Assembly (NCBI GenBank): GCA_958510875.1
Contig: OY294067.1
Span: 197,343,401-197,407,400 of the forward strand
Source: Endomychus coccineus
Taxonomy: Eukaryota > Arthropoda > Insecta > Coleoptera > Endomychidae
Direction: 5' to 3'
Length of the DNA stretch: 64,000 nucleotides
The position numbers were made by a program, and so were the translations under genes. Of this stretch, positions 1-12,239 are shown piece by piece. Within the stretch, counting starts at the first letter, position 1; each line of letters begins with the position of its first letter. A model generated the notes under the pieces. That model did not search any database. It was not told the DNA's origin and saw nothing but the letters and a program-made list of their open reading frames with translations.

Positions 1-182
1 TTTATTTAGTTGTTTTTTCATTTTATCTCTTTTCATTATAGATACTATTATTGAGTTAGTAGTCCAAGGTTTTCTCTTTTGTTTAACTTGTAAAAGCTTA
101 GTGGTAGTTGAAGTCTTGATGAAATGGTTGATTTTATTTTCTAATAAGTTTAGTGCATCGTTAGAGCATACCAAAAAGTTAT

Positions 183-3100
183 TTAGATCTTTTTTAAATT
201 CTTAATCCTAAGCAGGGCTCCCTTATGCTTCAAATATTTATTATAAGCTGAATGTTCAATTGGATCTCTATAATTGGTCCTAATGAGACTGTTACCTTTT
301 AAAATGTTGTTAATGTTTTTGATCCATGTGAAGATATGAAATGAACAAATGAAATAACAAAACATATCTAAGACATCATGTTTTTTGCAAGTGAATATAG
401 TCCCAAATTCTGCTTGACAGATTATATTATATTTAAGATTGAATGCGATATGTTCAATTTCGCAAATTCTAGGCAAAATTTCACTCAAGATGTTCACTAC
501 CATTAAAAATAATCGGTTATATTTCGAAGACGGATATAATAATGCATTTTGAGTATAGGCCCTTGCTTCAATAAAACTAGTCTCTTTCGAAGTCAACTTG
601 TCTTTTAAACCAATAAGATCTGTCCTGCAAGTTCTACAAATTTTAATTTTTTTCAACAGCTTTTTTGCCACATAACCTGCAATGTAAGTTAATTTCCCTT
701 CCAAAACTGTTGCACGATCTAGTTGGGGAATATTAATCAAGTTCACCTCTTTAGGGATGAGAGTTTTACAAAAGTTTCTCCTATTGAAAAATTCTCTTAA
801 ATCAGATAGTCCTCGAAACTCATCTACTTCGTAATTTGATCCTGGAGAATGTGGGGAAGCGTAATTATTTATGATGAGTGCTTTAAAAGAATTCACGAAT
901 GAATTACAATTTGGATTTATATTCCGACAGCCATGGCTTCGTATAGATCCAAAAAATTTTTCAAGAGAATTTTGATTAAAATTTCTGGGGCATAAAAATT
1001 TGAAGCCTTTTAATTTGTGTATCCAGTTCTTGAGCGATGGAGAAAGATGCTTAGGTTTTTTAGCATTATAAAAATGCATGGACTCAAAAACTTGAACCGC
1101 CTCTTCCCAAAATTTGAGGTGTTCAGAATTTTTCATGATCGCTGTCCTCAAGTATTTTCCATTCTCAAGTTTTATTCTGGCCCCATTCACGCTATCAAAC
1201 ACCTTATCCATAAAAAGAATGAGTTCTGCAGTCTCAATTGCAGCAGAAGGCATACCGTCATGTGTACCTGAAATTAATGGAAAAACAAATTCAGTAATCA
1301 AAAAGAACCTCCAGATAATTTCAGAAAAGCAGTAATCTATTCTCACTTTGTCTCGCTAAGCACTTCATTGCTGCTGCTACCCTTGTGCTCATAACCTGTG
1401 CTGCAATGCTAACTTTCATCTTCTTACTGTTCTGAATGTGCACATCAGCTAATTTGGTGCAGAGTTTATAATCATCATCATTGTCTTCCATTGCATAGAG
1501 TTTTTTGATGTGGTTCCAAGATGCATTTTTGGGGCCATTTCTCCATGTGTATGCAACATCATATTGAAAGAAATTATTCCGAATACATTTCAACAAATGT
1601 GGAGGATCATAAAGGAGGACTATTTTTGTCCACCAATTTCAAATCTAAAATTTCGATTTTCAATGTTATTTTTAAAATACAATCCAGAGGTTTCTTTATA
1701 AAGAGTACTGATAGCAGCTCTGTTGGGTCCCCCTTGATCTCACACTGTCGCAACAACTTTAAACCCTGTCTCTTGTGCCTTGGCAATAATGTTCTTGATG
1801 CTTCTAACAAGGACATCAGTTTTCATACCTCCTTCATTAAAGTAATAGGCCAAGGGCTGTTCCCAATTTTTATGAATCCCTCTGGCCATAAATACCATGA
1901 CTTTGTCAGCGAAAACAGCTTTCCTTATCCCTGGTCCCTTGTTTTGGAAACCATCAATTTCATCGAAACTTTTATTGTAAATGAGCGATGGATCAATACT
2001 CATTTCATCAAATGTTACAGTACAATAAGAGTCTAGATCCTTCATTTTATTCACACTTTGTCCTAGTAACTCAAATAATGATTCATTTATGCCCGCTTCA
2101 GATGGAATTTTTGCCAGTAAATTGATTAAAGTCCGCCTGAATAGTACAGCAAAAGTCTTCCTGATAAGCTTGTATCCTTTAGGACTTCGCTTCAATAAAT
2201 ATAAAGCGAAGATCTTATCCTCCAATGAATAACGACGACCTTCAGGGGAAACTTTTTGCATTTTCAATTGTAAAGTTCTAAAATCATAAGATGTATCATT
2301 CACTTGTGCCCTTAAGAATTCAGGAGACTCTGAGTATGCCATTGCGAATTTCAGTCTTTTTTTTACTGAGAATAATTCCACATTGAGGCGTTTTGCAGTC
2401 CTCTTGAAACCGGAAGCAATCTTATGTAGTTTCCTTGCTTTAGGTGATAACTCTGCTACAAATCTAGTTTCAATGGTTTCCATCAAGTTAACTTGATATT
2501 GTAAATCTATAAAGATAGAAGGTATTAAAAACTACAAACCATTTAAGCTTGATTTTGCAAGGAAGACAAAAACAGATTCGAATGGATCCATATTCCTTAC
2601 CTCTTCTACTCTTGGGAGTATGAATGGATGCAGGTACCTCACAAACAGGTGCGATGGGTGATGTGGCTTTTGGTAAATCAAAAAAATCCTCACTTCCACA
2701 TTGGTAGATATCTGGAACCAAGAATCAGTTTTATTATGTGTTAATCATGAAATTATAGAAGTATTTGGTAATAACGGAACATTATTGAAATTTTATTAAT
2801 CTTTGGAATTGCAAATCTTACCCTTAATTGATGATGATCCAGGTAAATTGTAATCATCAGCAGTCATTTCCTGCAAACATGTATTAGATGTAGCTAGAAC
2901 TTCTCCTATAAAAAGTAATATACTGCATTTAAAAGTTAGTTAGACAGGTTCAAATTACAATTCCTTTATTCAAATGGAATGAATTAGTGAAACTATATTT
3001 CACTTAACCTACCATGGACAGAGGGCATATTCTGAGAAGGTATGCTTCCATATTTAAGATCAGAACCTCTACGTCCTCGACCATCAATAATCTTTGTGGA

Positions 3101-3341
3101 TGCTCCAAAATGTACATCACACACCCTATAGGACTTGCGAATATCCTCCAGGGACTTTTGCTCCAATTTAACATTCTGAATCTTCTCAACCCATATAGAG
3201 CATAGCTTTGATTTTAACTGAATTAATAAATAAATATAACTAGTTTCTAACTTGACTTACCTGATCTTCCTTTGGAAAGCGATGCATTTTAGAGTCTTTA
3301 GAACTGTGCTTGCACAAGGGTACACAACACGAAAATCCCAT
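183..3341 (-). pseudogene. P-element-like (THAP-type) transposase gene, decayed
   Basis: Read on the minus strand, the exons are about 3341-3261, 3217-3013, 2870-2822, 2711-2601, 2506-1347 and 1267-183, each with plausible GT/AG borders. Exons 1-2 encode a THAP zinc finger (Cys pair near the start, then YRVCDVHF as the C-x2-H part). The large exon carries P-type transposase landmarks such as VTFDEMSID, MVFMARGI, QPLAYYF, and DPPHLLKCIRNN; the last exon has the P C-terminal region (NPNCNSFVNSFKALI). P transposases cut and paste P elements; the THAP domain binds the element ends. Breaks: a TGA at 1740-1742 within the conserved segment just before DQG, a one-base frameshift near 1609, and exons 2 and 3 do not join in frame with the splice sites I chose. 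I could not define terminal repeats, so the element's own ends are unknown. The family call is firm; exact exon edges are not. Confidence 0.87.
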
Positions 3342-3416
3342 GTTAATTTAATGCAAGTGAAGAAATAAAATGCCCAAATAAACACAATACTCAGAGGACA
3401 ACACCAAGATATTCAC

Positions 3417-3641
3417 GATACAATTTCGATTATTCTTTGTTCTGTTCGTTTCGACGGCGTGGGCTTTATTTGATTGAAATTTGTGCGATATGGACGCTTG
3501 TGCTATGATTAGTTTTAATAAACCCTTTTTGCCATAATAAGTCTTCTGATGATGGTAATAAGACCGACACGTACGTAAAGACGAAAATTCAAAACAGAGT
3601 GTTAATGTGATCTATTTCCTGAGAATTGTTATATATAACAC
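3417..3641 (+). repeat. Half copy of dispersed fold-back family with hammerhead-like motif
   Basis: This segment matches one arm of the palindromic unit at 4731-5184 and shares its order of blocks: the GTTCGTTTCG segment, the CTGATGATGG block, CGTACGTAAAGAC, and the terminal AGAATT-type end near 3620-3635. It is a single arm, not a palindrome. Its hammerhead-like core (3541-3582) is degenerate in stem II and in the GAAA box compared with the copies near 17.7 and 31.7 kb. Confidence 0.7.
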
Positions 3642-4084
3642 CAAGAACATAATATAACCTAGCACAGCACTGCGTCAATTAACTAACAAAACAATAGTGG
3701 CTGCCGGGCTTTCCTTTCCTTCTCTCTCTTTTGCTTTTAGTTCTTTGTCATCTCACCGGTATAAAAAAGTAGGGGAAAGTGACGAAGTTTATCATAAGAG
3801 TTACCTACCCGTGGGTTCAGTCCACTATCATAATCAGTATCTTTTAATGCCTGATGTGAAACAATATGATGTGGATGTATATTACTATCTTGAAGAATCT
3901 CGTGGACGATTGTTTTTGAGAGCCCCAGTTCGTTGGGTACTTTTCTGGACTTAAGGTGGGATCGTATCGCACTTAGGCCAAAACGTTCTACGACTCCTTA
4001 GAGTTGCTCGAATGGGCTGCACGTTGCCAGTCTCCCTTTATCTTCAAGCCAATCTTGGAAACTCTTCTCGAGAAAAATGTCTTC

Positions 4085-4500
4085 TTTGTGGAAATTGAAT
4101 GGCATATTGTCGCGACGCGATTGCAGCATTTTCGAAACATTCAAAATAATTGCGTAACATATCATACGCTTCTGCGTTGATGAATGGCATATTTTTTCGG
4201 GGAAAATGGATTTAGGCGTAAATCTGAGCTACAGAACTATCACAACTAACTGTTGACAGTTGTCAAATCCGTGATCTTCTCAGTTTAGCACTTACCAAGG
4301 CTACGTGATTCGTTTTTCCGCAAATGTAACTTGATCCGATGGAGGTTCTCAAATTTTTCTCATTTCCTTTCATGAATCGAGATCGGATGGAGATATCGCG
4401 ATGCGGTTTCCACGTAAATTTAGGTATGTTCATGATGTCTGAGGATCTGTCAAGAAAATAGTATCGTTCCATTCAACCTTTTTTCAAAAATCGAAGAGAT
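4085..4500. repeat. Direct repeat, copy 1 (with 5557-5965)
   Basis: About 400 bases that recur in the same orientation at 5557-5965. Shared landmarks include GTCGCGACGC near the start, CATACGCTTC, and AACTTGATCCGAT in the middle, and TAGTA(T/C)CGTT near the end. The two copies have diverged by many substitutions and small indels, so the duplication is old. No coding sequence is supported. The second copy lies just beyond a Tc1/mariner-like fragment, so both may be ends of one transposon family. Confidence 0.6.
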
Positions 4501-4730
4501 GTGAACTTGCTGCAGATGACGCGCTCTAGGTTATTTTGTTTTCAACTGAATTCTACAGAATTCTTTTTTCAAAGGATCAGAAAATTTTCTTTCAAGCTAG
4601 GACTGGTTTGAAACTAGTTTTAAAGCGTGTTTGTAGGCCAACGAGCCGAAGGCACATCAGTAACAGCAGTAAGACGAAAGATGCACTGAACACTTATAAT
4701 TACTCAAAGCTTGACTATTATAAAGATTCT

Positions 4731-5184
4731 TGACCCAGGTATGAATTATATATGAATTCTCGGAAAATAGGTCACATTAACACTTATGCTTTATATTTTC
4801 TCGTCTTCACGTACGTTTCGGTCTTACGACCAATATCAGAAGACTTATCATGTCTACAGCTGGATTACTTGTATTGCATCAAGCGTCCTTATCGCACCAA
4901 TCTCAATTAAAATGCCCACGTCGTCGAAACGAACAGAGACACGAATAACCGTGTTCAATTTTGATTATTCGTATTTCTGTTCGTTTCGGCGACGTGGGCA
5001 TTTTAATTGAGATTGGTACGATAAGGACATTTTGTGTAATACAATTAGTTCTAAGTAATCCAGTTTAAGACATAATAAGTCTTCTAATGTTGTTCGTGAG
5101 ACCGAAACGTACGTAAAATCGAGAAAATATGAAGCATAACAGATGACGTGAACTATTCCCCGAGAATTTATATATAATTCAAAG
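4731..5184. repeat. Fold-back (palindromic) repeat, full unit
   Basis: The left half and right half are inverted copies around a centre near 4960. Reading inward from either end: an AGAATT/AATTCTC end with a TATTCCC-type block, then CGTACGT, then the GATGATGG-like block, then GCACCAATCTCAATT and the GTCGCCGAAACG-like block at the centre. The same unit occurs as halves or short palindromes at 3417, 11690, 12371, 17565, 31640, 34395, 34965, 42328 and 43640. No ORF is convincing. It looks like a non-coding fold-back element or an inverted dimer of a retroelement end. Confidence 0.75.
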
Positions 5185-5289
5185 TTTAACCACAAATAGC
5201 TCACAAATGTTCAAAATGTCTTCCATCATTCTCCTCGCATTTATTCAATCTAATTCCGGTAGAAAAAATAGCTGCTTCAATTCCAGCCC

Positions 5290-5499
5290 TTCTGATGTCA
5301 TTTCGTATTCACCACATCATGTTTTCCCTGGTTGCTGGTTTCTCTTGAACAAATCTTTCTGTCTATCTAGGTGCAAAATCCAGCAAGTAGGATCTGGCGA
5401 ACGCGCCGGACAGGGGAATAAACTTCCTCCTCCAGTAACACGTTTCGGATAATGCTCGTCCAAATACGTTTCGGTTATAATGAACCGGATAACCATCAA
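5290..5499 (-). pseudogene. Tc1/mariner-like transposase fragment
   Basis: The minus-strand reading has the run LDEHYPKRVTGGG followed by CPARSPD. This resembles the region around the third catalytic Asp of the DDE transposases seen intact at 45933-47012 (there GRWIGRGQEAP then PPRSPD). Only about 60 residues remain, and the residues after SPD are scrambled, so this is a dead fragment. It sits between the fold-back unit at 4731-5184 and the repeat at 5557-5965. Confidence 0.55.
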
Positions 5500-5556
5500 G
5501 CTGTAATCACATGTTTCGAAAATTTCGATTTTCCATATTTAACAGCCACTGATAAT

Positions 5557-5965
5557 GTCGCGACGCAACTGCAGAATTTCCGGAACATTCAAACTAAATG
5601 CGTAATATATCATACGCTTCCACGTTAGTAAATGACATATTTTTCCAAAAAATAAATTTCAACTTAAATCTAAGCCACAACTATTTTTTCACAGTTATCA
5701 GACCCGTAATCTTCTTAATTTGGCAGTAACCATGGCTATGTGATTTGTTTCTCTGGCAAAGGTAACTTGATCCGATATAGGTACCCGAATTTTCGAAATT
5801 TCCTCCTGTGAATCAAGAACTGATGACATAACGCAATGCGATTTCCTCTAAAATTCAGCTATGTTTTTGATGGCTAAGGGTCTTTCAAATAGTACCGTTT
5901 CATTCAACTTTTTTCCAAAAATCACAACCACTTTTAGTCCATGCGGATAACGCCTTCTAGTTTAC
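5557..5965. repeat. Direct repeat, copy 2 (with 4085-4500)
   Basis: Second diverged copy of the block described at 4085-4500, in the same orientation, starting with a GTCGCGACGC-type sequence. No gene is seen in it. Confidence 0.6.
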
Positions 5966-7070
5966 TTGTTCTCAACTGAACGGTTCAACAGAATCATTTT
6001 TTCAAAAATATCATAAAATTCTTTTCGTAACAAGATCAAAAATATCCAAATCGATTGAACGGTTCAGGAGATATTTGAATGTAAATATTAAAAAATGCTT
6101 TTCCTCCTTCTTCCTTAGTATGACAAAAACAAGAAAATGTTGCAACGCAAAATGATACGGTATTACAATATCTATCAAATGTTGTTTCCAAAGTTATAGC
6201 TCATAGTTTTACTTTTCAAGATAGCGTGATTTTCATGGTTCTTCATAGCTGTTACGCCTCCTAGCGGTTGAATCACGAACTTCAAAATAATTTTCATACA
6301 TTTATCTTCCCCACTATATTTATGTGAATTTTTTCCCAAACCTCTAGGCCGTACCATTGTTGAGAAACAGTCGCTCCGTATTCTTATCCGGACACCATGT
6401 ACAGGGTGCTTATTAAGTATTTGTGCAAATTTTGAAAAATGGATCTTTGACTGATTTTGAGAGGAAAAGTTCATTTGAACATGGGTGCTCAACGGGTTGG
6501 TTCTTGAGATCAAGAAAAATTCTTTATTTAATTTGTTGATTATATCTTTGTTCAATAACATGGCAATTCAACGAAATTCGAGATACTGATATTATCAATG
6601 ATGAGGAACTGAAATATTCACTCAGTTTTTTGTTTGATGTTCGATGGCGCCACATACAATGTTGTACCTGGATTGAAATGAACACAACTTTTTTCAGTCA
6701 CACTGTATGCAATTTTTGACTGAACAGACATATTCTCCATTCAATTTTACACACGAAAGGTACTCATTGTATTTGTCGTAGCCGTCTTCGAAAAAAAATG
6801 TGTTTAAAATTACACCTGCGTTGAAATTTTGTAGGTTCAATTTTGAAAAATGAGTGATACAATCTATCTGTCTTTGATTTTGTTGTGATGTAACTGACTT
6901 GAATCTTTAACAAGACTACTGGACTCTAGTTTGATTGCGTGCCTTATATCCATTGAACAAATCACACATGTTATTGAACCGTGTTCCAAAGTAGCTGAAA
7001 TCTAAGTTAAAATATTAGATGAATATTTGCAATTCATACCAACTTTCAGTTACTTCTTCAGAATGGTTAA
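5966..7070. other. No recognisable gene
   Basis: AT-rich sequence with short ORFs only. The minus-strand ORF at 6175-6561 has no family landmarks and I do not call it. A CAGGGTGCTTATTAAG sequence near 6401 resembles the CAGGGTG-type ends of Tc1/mariner-like elements further on, but I found no matching inverted partner. Confidence 0.5.
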
Positions 7071-7076
7071 GGAAAA

Positions 7077-7545
7077 TTGAGTGTATCGAAATATTTCAGC
7101 ACATTGGAAGGACTTGCCATGGGTTCAGGACTTAGTCCTATTTTAACAGAAGTTTTCATGGATCATATCGAAGAGATCATTCACAAGCATGTCCATAGTA
7201 GCAAACTTCTCTATTGGAGAAGATCGGTAATTGATATATTAGTATCTTTCATGAGAACAGATAGACAACTAGATTTATCTGTTAAATTCATCAACAAAAT
7301 CCATCCTAAAATCAAATTCACTCTGGAAATGGAATACAGCAATTTCATCAATTTTCTGGATTCTACAATCACACAGATGAATAACAGACAAGAATTTTAT
7401 ATTTTTCACAGACAGGGAATTGTTCACAAACTGGCAGCATATCATAAGTATGGTCCATAGACTTGAATCAATTCCAAAGCTAGTCCAAAATTTACTAGAG
7501 CAATTAGATATTATAAAACAGATAGCGATCAAATGTAATTCCTAC
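7077..7545 (+). pseudogene. Penelope-like retroelement reverse transcriptase fragment
   Basis: The reading starting near 7077 has GLAMGSGLSPILTEVFMDHIEE, YWRRSVIDILVSF in the place of the RT active-site box, NKIHPKIKFTLEMEYSN, and INFLDSTI. This order is characteristic of PLE reverse transcriptase, related to telomerase. After a stop at 7458 the same frame continues with HRLESIPKL and IAIKCNS, as in the PLE thumb region. The catalytic double Asp is not preserved (IDI in place of a DD motif), there are stops, and no GIY-YIG domain follows directly. A dead fragment. Confidence 0.8.
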
Positions 7546-8634
7546 CAAAATTAATGGATAGTATGGTACACTTATGACTCACTATCTGGAAGAACTACAG
7601 TCAACATAAGACATCACTATCACTCATAGAAGTGAAATTAGAAGAAGTGACATCAAAGATGACCTATATTAGTGTCGATTCTCCAGTTTCCGGTGTCAGT
7701 GACATTCGAAAATAATCGAAAAAGATCAATATTAGTATTGATTCCATTACTTTCTGAGTCGCTGAGATGGGAAGTAACATTCCTCATGCCGTTTGGGTCC
7801 AATCAAGTGTCTCGATATGTTTTCACTGTCTCTTGTTAATCAGAATTCAGTATAATTCAACTTGTGGCAAACTTTGATATAAGCTGAAGGTATACGATGT
7901 GAGAGGAAAGTGATCCAAATCTGTTCCTTGCATTCGGTTTTGACAGAAGTCAGAAATATCGAGTTTACTTAAGAAATAAAATGTTGGCGAACATACGGTG
8001 ATGATTAGAGACACACCAATGATAAAACTCTGTGAACAATCTGTATCACCTTGTTATTTCATAGATTGTTTCAAACTGTAAGATGTACTCACACATCTAT
8101 TCTATCGCTCAATAGACTACTCATATGTGTTAACTAAGTCACTCGAGATATGGGGACTATCTCTATTTTTGCAACTAGACTAAGGCAATACATTTTAGAC
8201 ATGAAGAGGAGTATTTTGGAACTATGTGATGAAGTGTTGGCAAGGTCTCAGAGGAAGATTTAATTTCGGAGCATAAATAAACGAGGTACGATGTCGAATG
8301 CAAGGATACAAGCCCTCTAACCTACAGGAACCCCTGAAATACTGATCAGAAAATGTATATTAATATGTGACTTGGAATAAAAAACAGTACACCAAAAGTT
8401 GAAAATACTGAAGTACTTCGCCAATATGTAAAATTCCACTTCCTTTATAGTCATATAACGTCCCGTCACCATGAATTACTGAGTGGAATATTACTTGTGG
8501 AACTATCAGGCACACGATTGATCACGATTCATGGAAGCTCCCAAATAGGTCAATTACTCAAAAGTAAATGAGAATTATTTGTAAATCAGCTTGGAGAAGC
8601 AGGCACCAACTATTTTTGTCATTTCCAACGATTA

Positions 8635-9420
8635 GTTGAGAGTAGTCTCCCATCTCGTCCTCAGTTTTGCAGATGACGGTACACTTCATACCTCTTCCTC
8701 ATCTAGGGACCCTACATCATCTAATGGAGATCTGGCAACAATTTTGAAATGGTGATCTGATAATCTAGTATAGTTTAATGCAACCAAAACTGAAGCTTGT
8801 GTGTTCTCTAGAAAGGTGAATTCTACAATTCCAGAAATAAAATCCTTCATATCCGTGCTCGGTATTACCATCAACAGCACTTCCCATGTTATGATCATAA
8901 TGTGAGGTATACTGCGAAAACCGCTCGAATAAGTTTTTCGATATCAAGCCAAGAGCTACCTTATACCCCAGCAGCTACTCATAATCTATGAAAGACAGAT
9001 TTGACCTTGGAGTACTTTTCACATGTTTGGTGTTTAGCTTCCAAACATACGCTTAAGCTCTTATATTCCATCCAGAAGAGAGCTATTCATCTGATATGTT
9101 ATGTCACCCTTACGAATTTATTTAATCCATTGACCTCTCCAGAATATCATGGAAAGGTGGACGATCTCTCCATTTCCGATAGATATTCCTATGGTTTGTG
9201 TTCATCTGAAATCTCGACTGTTATTCCCATCAATTGATTCCACCTATGCGGACTTGACGAGCTCAAGCTGGTCACTCCTTTATCGTCAAACCGAACCTCT
9301 TCCTACTAGACTTCATTTTTATATCGAAAGGTAAAGTTGTGAAACTATCTGCCTAGTGAGGTCTTTTTTTCCTACTATGACTTCAACTTTCAAGAAAAAT
9401 TCAGACGATAATGTCTTTTG
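8635..9420 (+). pseudogene. LINE (jockey/CR1-like) reverse transcriptase 3' part, copy 1
   Basis: From about 8660 one frame reads FADDGTLHTSSSS, the active-site region of a non-LTR RT, followed by FNATKTEACVFSRK. Further on, with several frameshifts, come LEYFSHVW, LLYSIQKRAIHLI, and a YRKVKL-NYLPSEVFF tail typical of the C-terminal end of insect jockey/CR1-type ORF2. Many stops and shifts make it a decayed copy. A sister copy lies at 10560-11290. The clade is a guess from tail motifs only. Confidence 0.65.
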
Positions 9421-10555
9421 TACAGACAGATAAGGGTATGTAGGCTTATCCCGCTCTGCTCTCGAAATGTTTCAGCTCTTGTTCACGGGAAATTTATACT
9501 GAGAACAATATAGTGGAATAAGCCTGGTGAAGAATATTCTACTTTCAGTCCAGGATGATATAGCTATTTTAGCTGTGCTTGCAGACATGCCATGGTTCTG
9601 GTCCAATAGATTGAAAATGTAGTTCTTACAGCATTGCTCAAATCGTTGTTGGAATTAATCTAGTGGCCAATCATCTTTTTTAACGAATTGCCTACTTCAC
9701 TACTCCACCATCTCTGAACAAATTTGATACCGAACGCCATTCACACGGCGTTTGATACAAAAAGATGGGTTCAGGCCCGCTAATGTCTGACTGAATCCCG
9801 AAATTTCCGAGTTGCAATACACTACCCAAAATAGCATGTAATGAATGCCTAACTGGTTTCAAAGGAGTAGGTTCGAGGTTTATTCACTGTTCATTTGATC
9901 TTTCTACATTGCTCTCCTACAAGTCATTCTAGTTCATCAGGCTTGAATCTTAATCAATCCAGCATTACAAAATATTCTAGCAGGATACAACACCAGTATG
10001 GCTCCCAAATAACTGAGCATTCACGGTTCTCTAATCTACAACTTGGTTAGCTGGGTCCAAGCGACAAGTCCTTACTACAAATAATTGGAACATTTTCAGA
10101 AGATTACTCTATGATCAGAGGATGCAATGGAGGATCGACGATGAGGTAGTAGTCACATGTGAAGCTGACTATCCCTTCGAAAAGTACAAGCAATTTCTCA
10201 AAACGTTCAACCCACACAATCGCAAAATATCTACTATGCAACAGTGACTTGAATCCTGCTTTGCGGAACAATTCCATGAATCATCACGAAATAATTGCTA
10301 ACCATATGGAAGACTTCCGTTTCATTCCAAAACGAATGAATATTTTCCACAGAACAACTATCAAGACATCTCCAACGGAAATCGGAAATATTTCAACCAT
10401 TGGGATGTCAATGTTGAATTTAACCCTCACAATCTTCGAAACTTTGAGATATTCTCACATTTTCCGAGAGCAAGTCAGTAGAAGGGACCCTCTGAAAATC
10501 TAACAATGCTCCTTCCTAAGCCAACCGAGGATGTGAACTTTGTTGACTTGCAGCT
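9421..10555. other. No recognisable gene
   Basis: Mixed unique-looking sequence between two LINE fragments. The plus-strand ORF at 10159-10503 (114 codons) has no family landmarks. It may be further decayed LINE sequence. Confidence 0.4.
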
Positions 10556-10559
10556 TCTC

Positions 10560-11290
10560 TAGGAAGGCGGATCCTACAATACCTAATATGATGATTTCAG
10601 GTACAACTAATCCTCCATATTTATTCTCTGGATCACCACGAAGAACATCCTCTCTTGGAATGATCAATAGAGGTCTATTGCAGGAGCCGCTTCACATCCC
10701 AGCCGCTCCTCATAATCTACAAAGCTCAGATTTGGCATTGCCTAGAGTACTGTTCACATGCTTGTTGCTCGACTCTCAAACATACGCTGGAACTCAAGGA
10801 TTCTATCGAAAAGAGAGGTATTCGTCTGATTCATGATGTCAAACTTACGGATTCATTGACCTTTCTAGAATATCGTAGAAAGGTGGGCGATCCCTCCCTT
10901 TTCTACAGATATTTCTATGGTCAGCATTCATCAGAAATCACATCTCCTATTCCATCAAGAGGGATTTCTTCTAGACAAACCAGAATGAGTCAAGCTAGTC
11001 ACCCCTTCATTGTCAAGAGACCTGCGGAACTTCTCGCTAGCAGACTTCATTTTTCTATCGCACGGCAAAGTTGTGGAACTTTCTTGCTTGATGAGGTCTT
11101 TCTCCATGCTCCAAATGTTCGAAGGAAATCCGAATGCATATGTCCTGTCCCAATATTCCACTGCTGGCTCACACGATGTTCTTCGAACATTATAGATTTC
11201 CCTCTCGTGTGGCTGAAGTACAAACAAAAATTTGATAAAAAAATTCTGACTGAGTTAGATTGGTTGAAGTCAAGACAAATTTGATACTGA
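10560..11290 (+). pseudogene. LINE (jockey/CR1-like) ORF2 tail, copy 2
   Basis: The open stretch 10856-11284 contains FLEYRRKVGDPSLFYRYFYG and HSSEITSPIP, then ASHPFIVKRP, matching the C-terminal segment seen in copy 1 at 9.1-9.4 kb. Upstream, in shifted frames, RKADPTIP and a STFHMLVAR-like segment correspond to the region after the FADD box. It therefore spans the end of ORF2 of the same LINE family. No poly-A or tail repeat was identified. Confidence 0.65.
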
Positions 11291-11685
11291 TGGATCAGTG
11301 AAAATTGCATTGAACTGAACTGTAAAATAAAAAATTCTGGTTTCTATCGCTAGTCATGAAACCTACTTAAAACAGTATATTGTGCAATGAACACGGAATG
11401 ATTCTTCTTTTCCACAAGTGTGGAAGTTTGTAGCACTCTAGCCACGAAGGACCGCCCCTAATGAATAATAATTCATAATGAATGATAATAACGAATCATT
11501 TTGTGTCAGGTCTGCTATGCAATATGATGTTTTGTACACATTGTAACTGTTAATGGTTCAATTCACAATTAATTGATGTACATAATATTCCGATATAGTA
11601 TTAGAAAAACATAATTAGCTCACCTGGAAGACTCCAAAGAGAACTATGATACATCGTTAAATGAACTCCAATCATTCAATCATGA

Positions 11686-11795
11686 TATCATATATGTATT
11701 CTCGAGGAATAGGTCTCAGTGACACACACTTTCACTTGATTTTCTTCTTTACCTGCGTTTTCGTCTCACAACCATCATCAGGAGACGATTGAAAA
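11686..11795. repeat. Partial, diverged copy of the dispersed fold-back family
   Basis: TTCTCGAGGAATAGG near 11700 and, on the minus strand, CTCCTGATGATGGTTGTGAGAC near 11760-11790 match the end and hammerhead-like block of the unit at 4731-5184. This is the most diverged copy in the window. Confidence 0.5.
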
Positions 11796-12239
11796 CCAAT
11801 TCACGTTCCCAGAGCGAAGAATTTCTCAAACAGATCTTACTAAGCACTTATCGTCTTTATCGCATTAATTTTATTCAACAATGTCTTCATCTCAACAACA
11901 GACAAAACACAACAGATTGAAATTTTTACACATTATCATCCAAATATATGAACATATATTAAAGAACCACTACACAATAATTTTTCTATAGTTTGAGACA
12001 TCATGTCTCAACGAGGAGGTAGGACAGTCTGGCTGGAGTGGCTGGCCATGAATTCCATTGCGCTGGAGTACCCACAATTTCAAACAGATGTGCTCAAAAT
12101 TTATGACCACTATAGAAAAATAGCTAGCTATACCAATATCACTGATTTGTATCAGATGTCTACATAAACACAATTTCAAACAATATCAAGAGATACGTAG
12201 AGATTTGCCAGTGCTTGATCAATCGAATTCGTATGAATT

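Noticed and set aside
3697..3954. 85-codon plus-strand frame upstream of the P-like gene
   Set aside because: No recognisable motif and no splice support; low-complexity start.
6175..6561. 128-codon minus-strand frame
   Set aside because: No family landmarks and no context; probably chance in repeat-derived sequence.
10159..10503. 114-codon plus-strand frame
   Set aside because: No motif; lies between LINE remnants and is not conserved with them.
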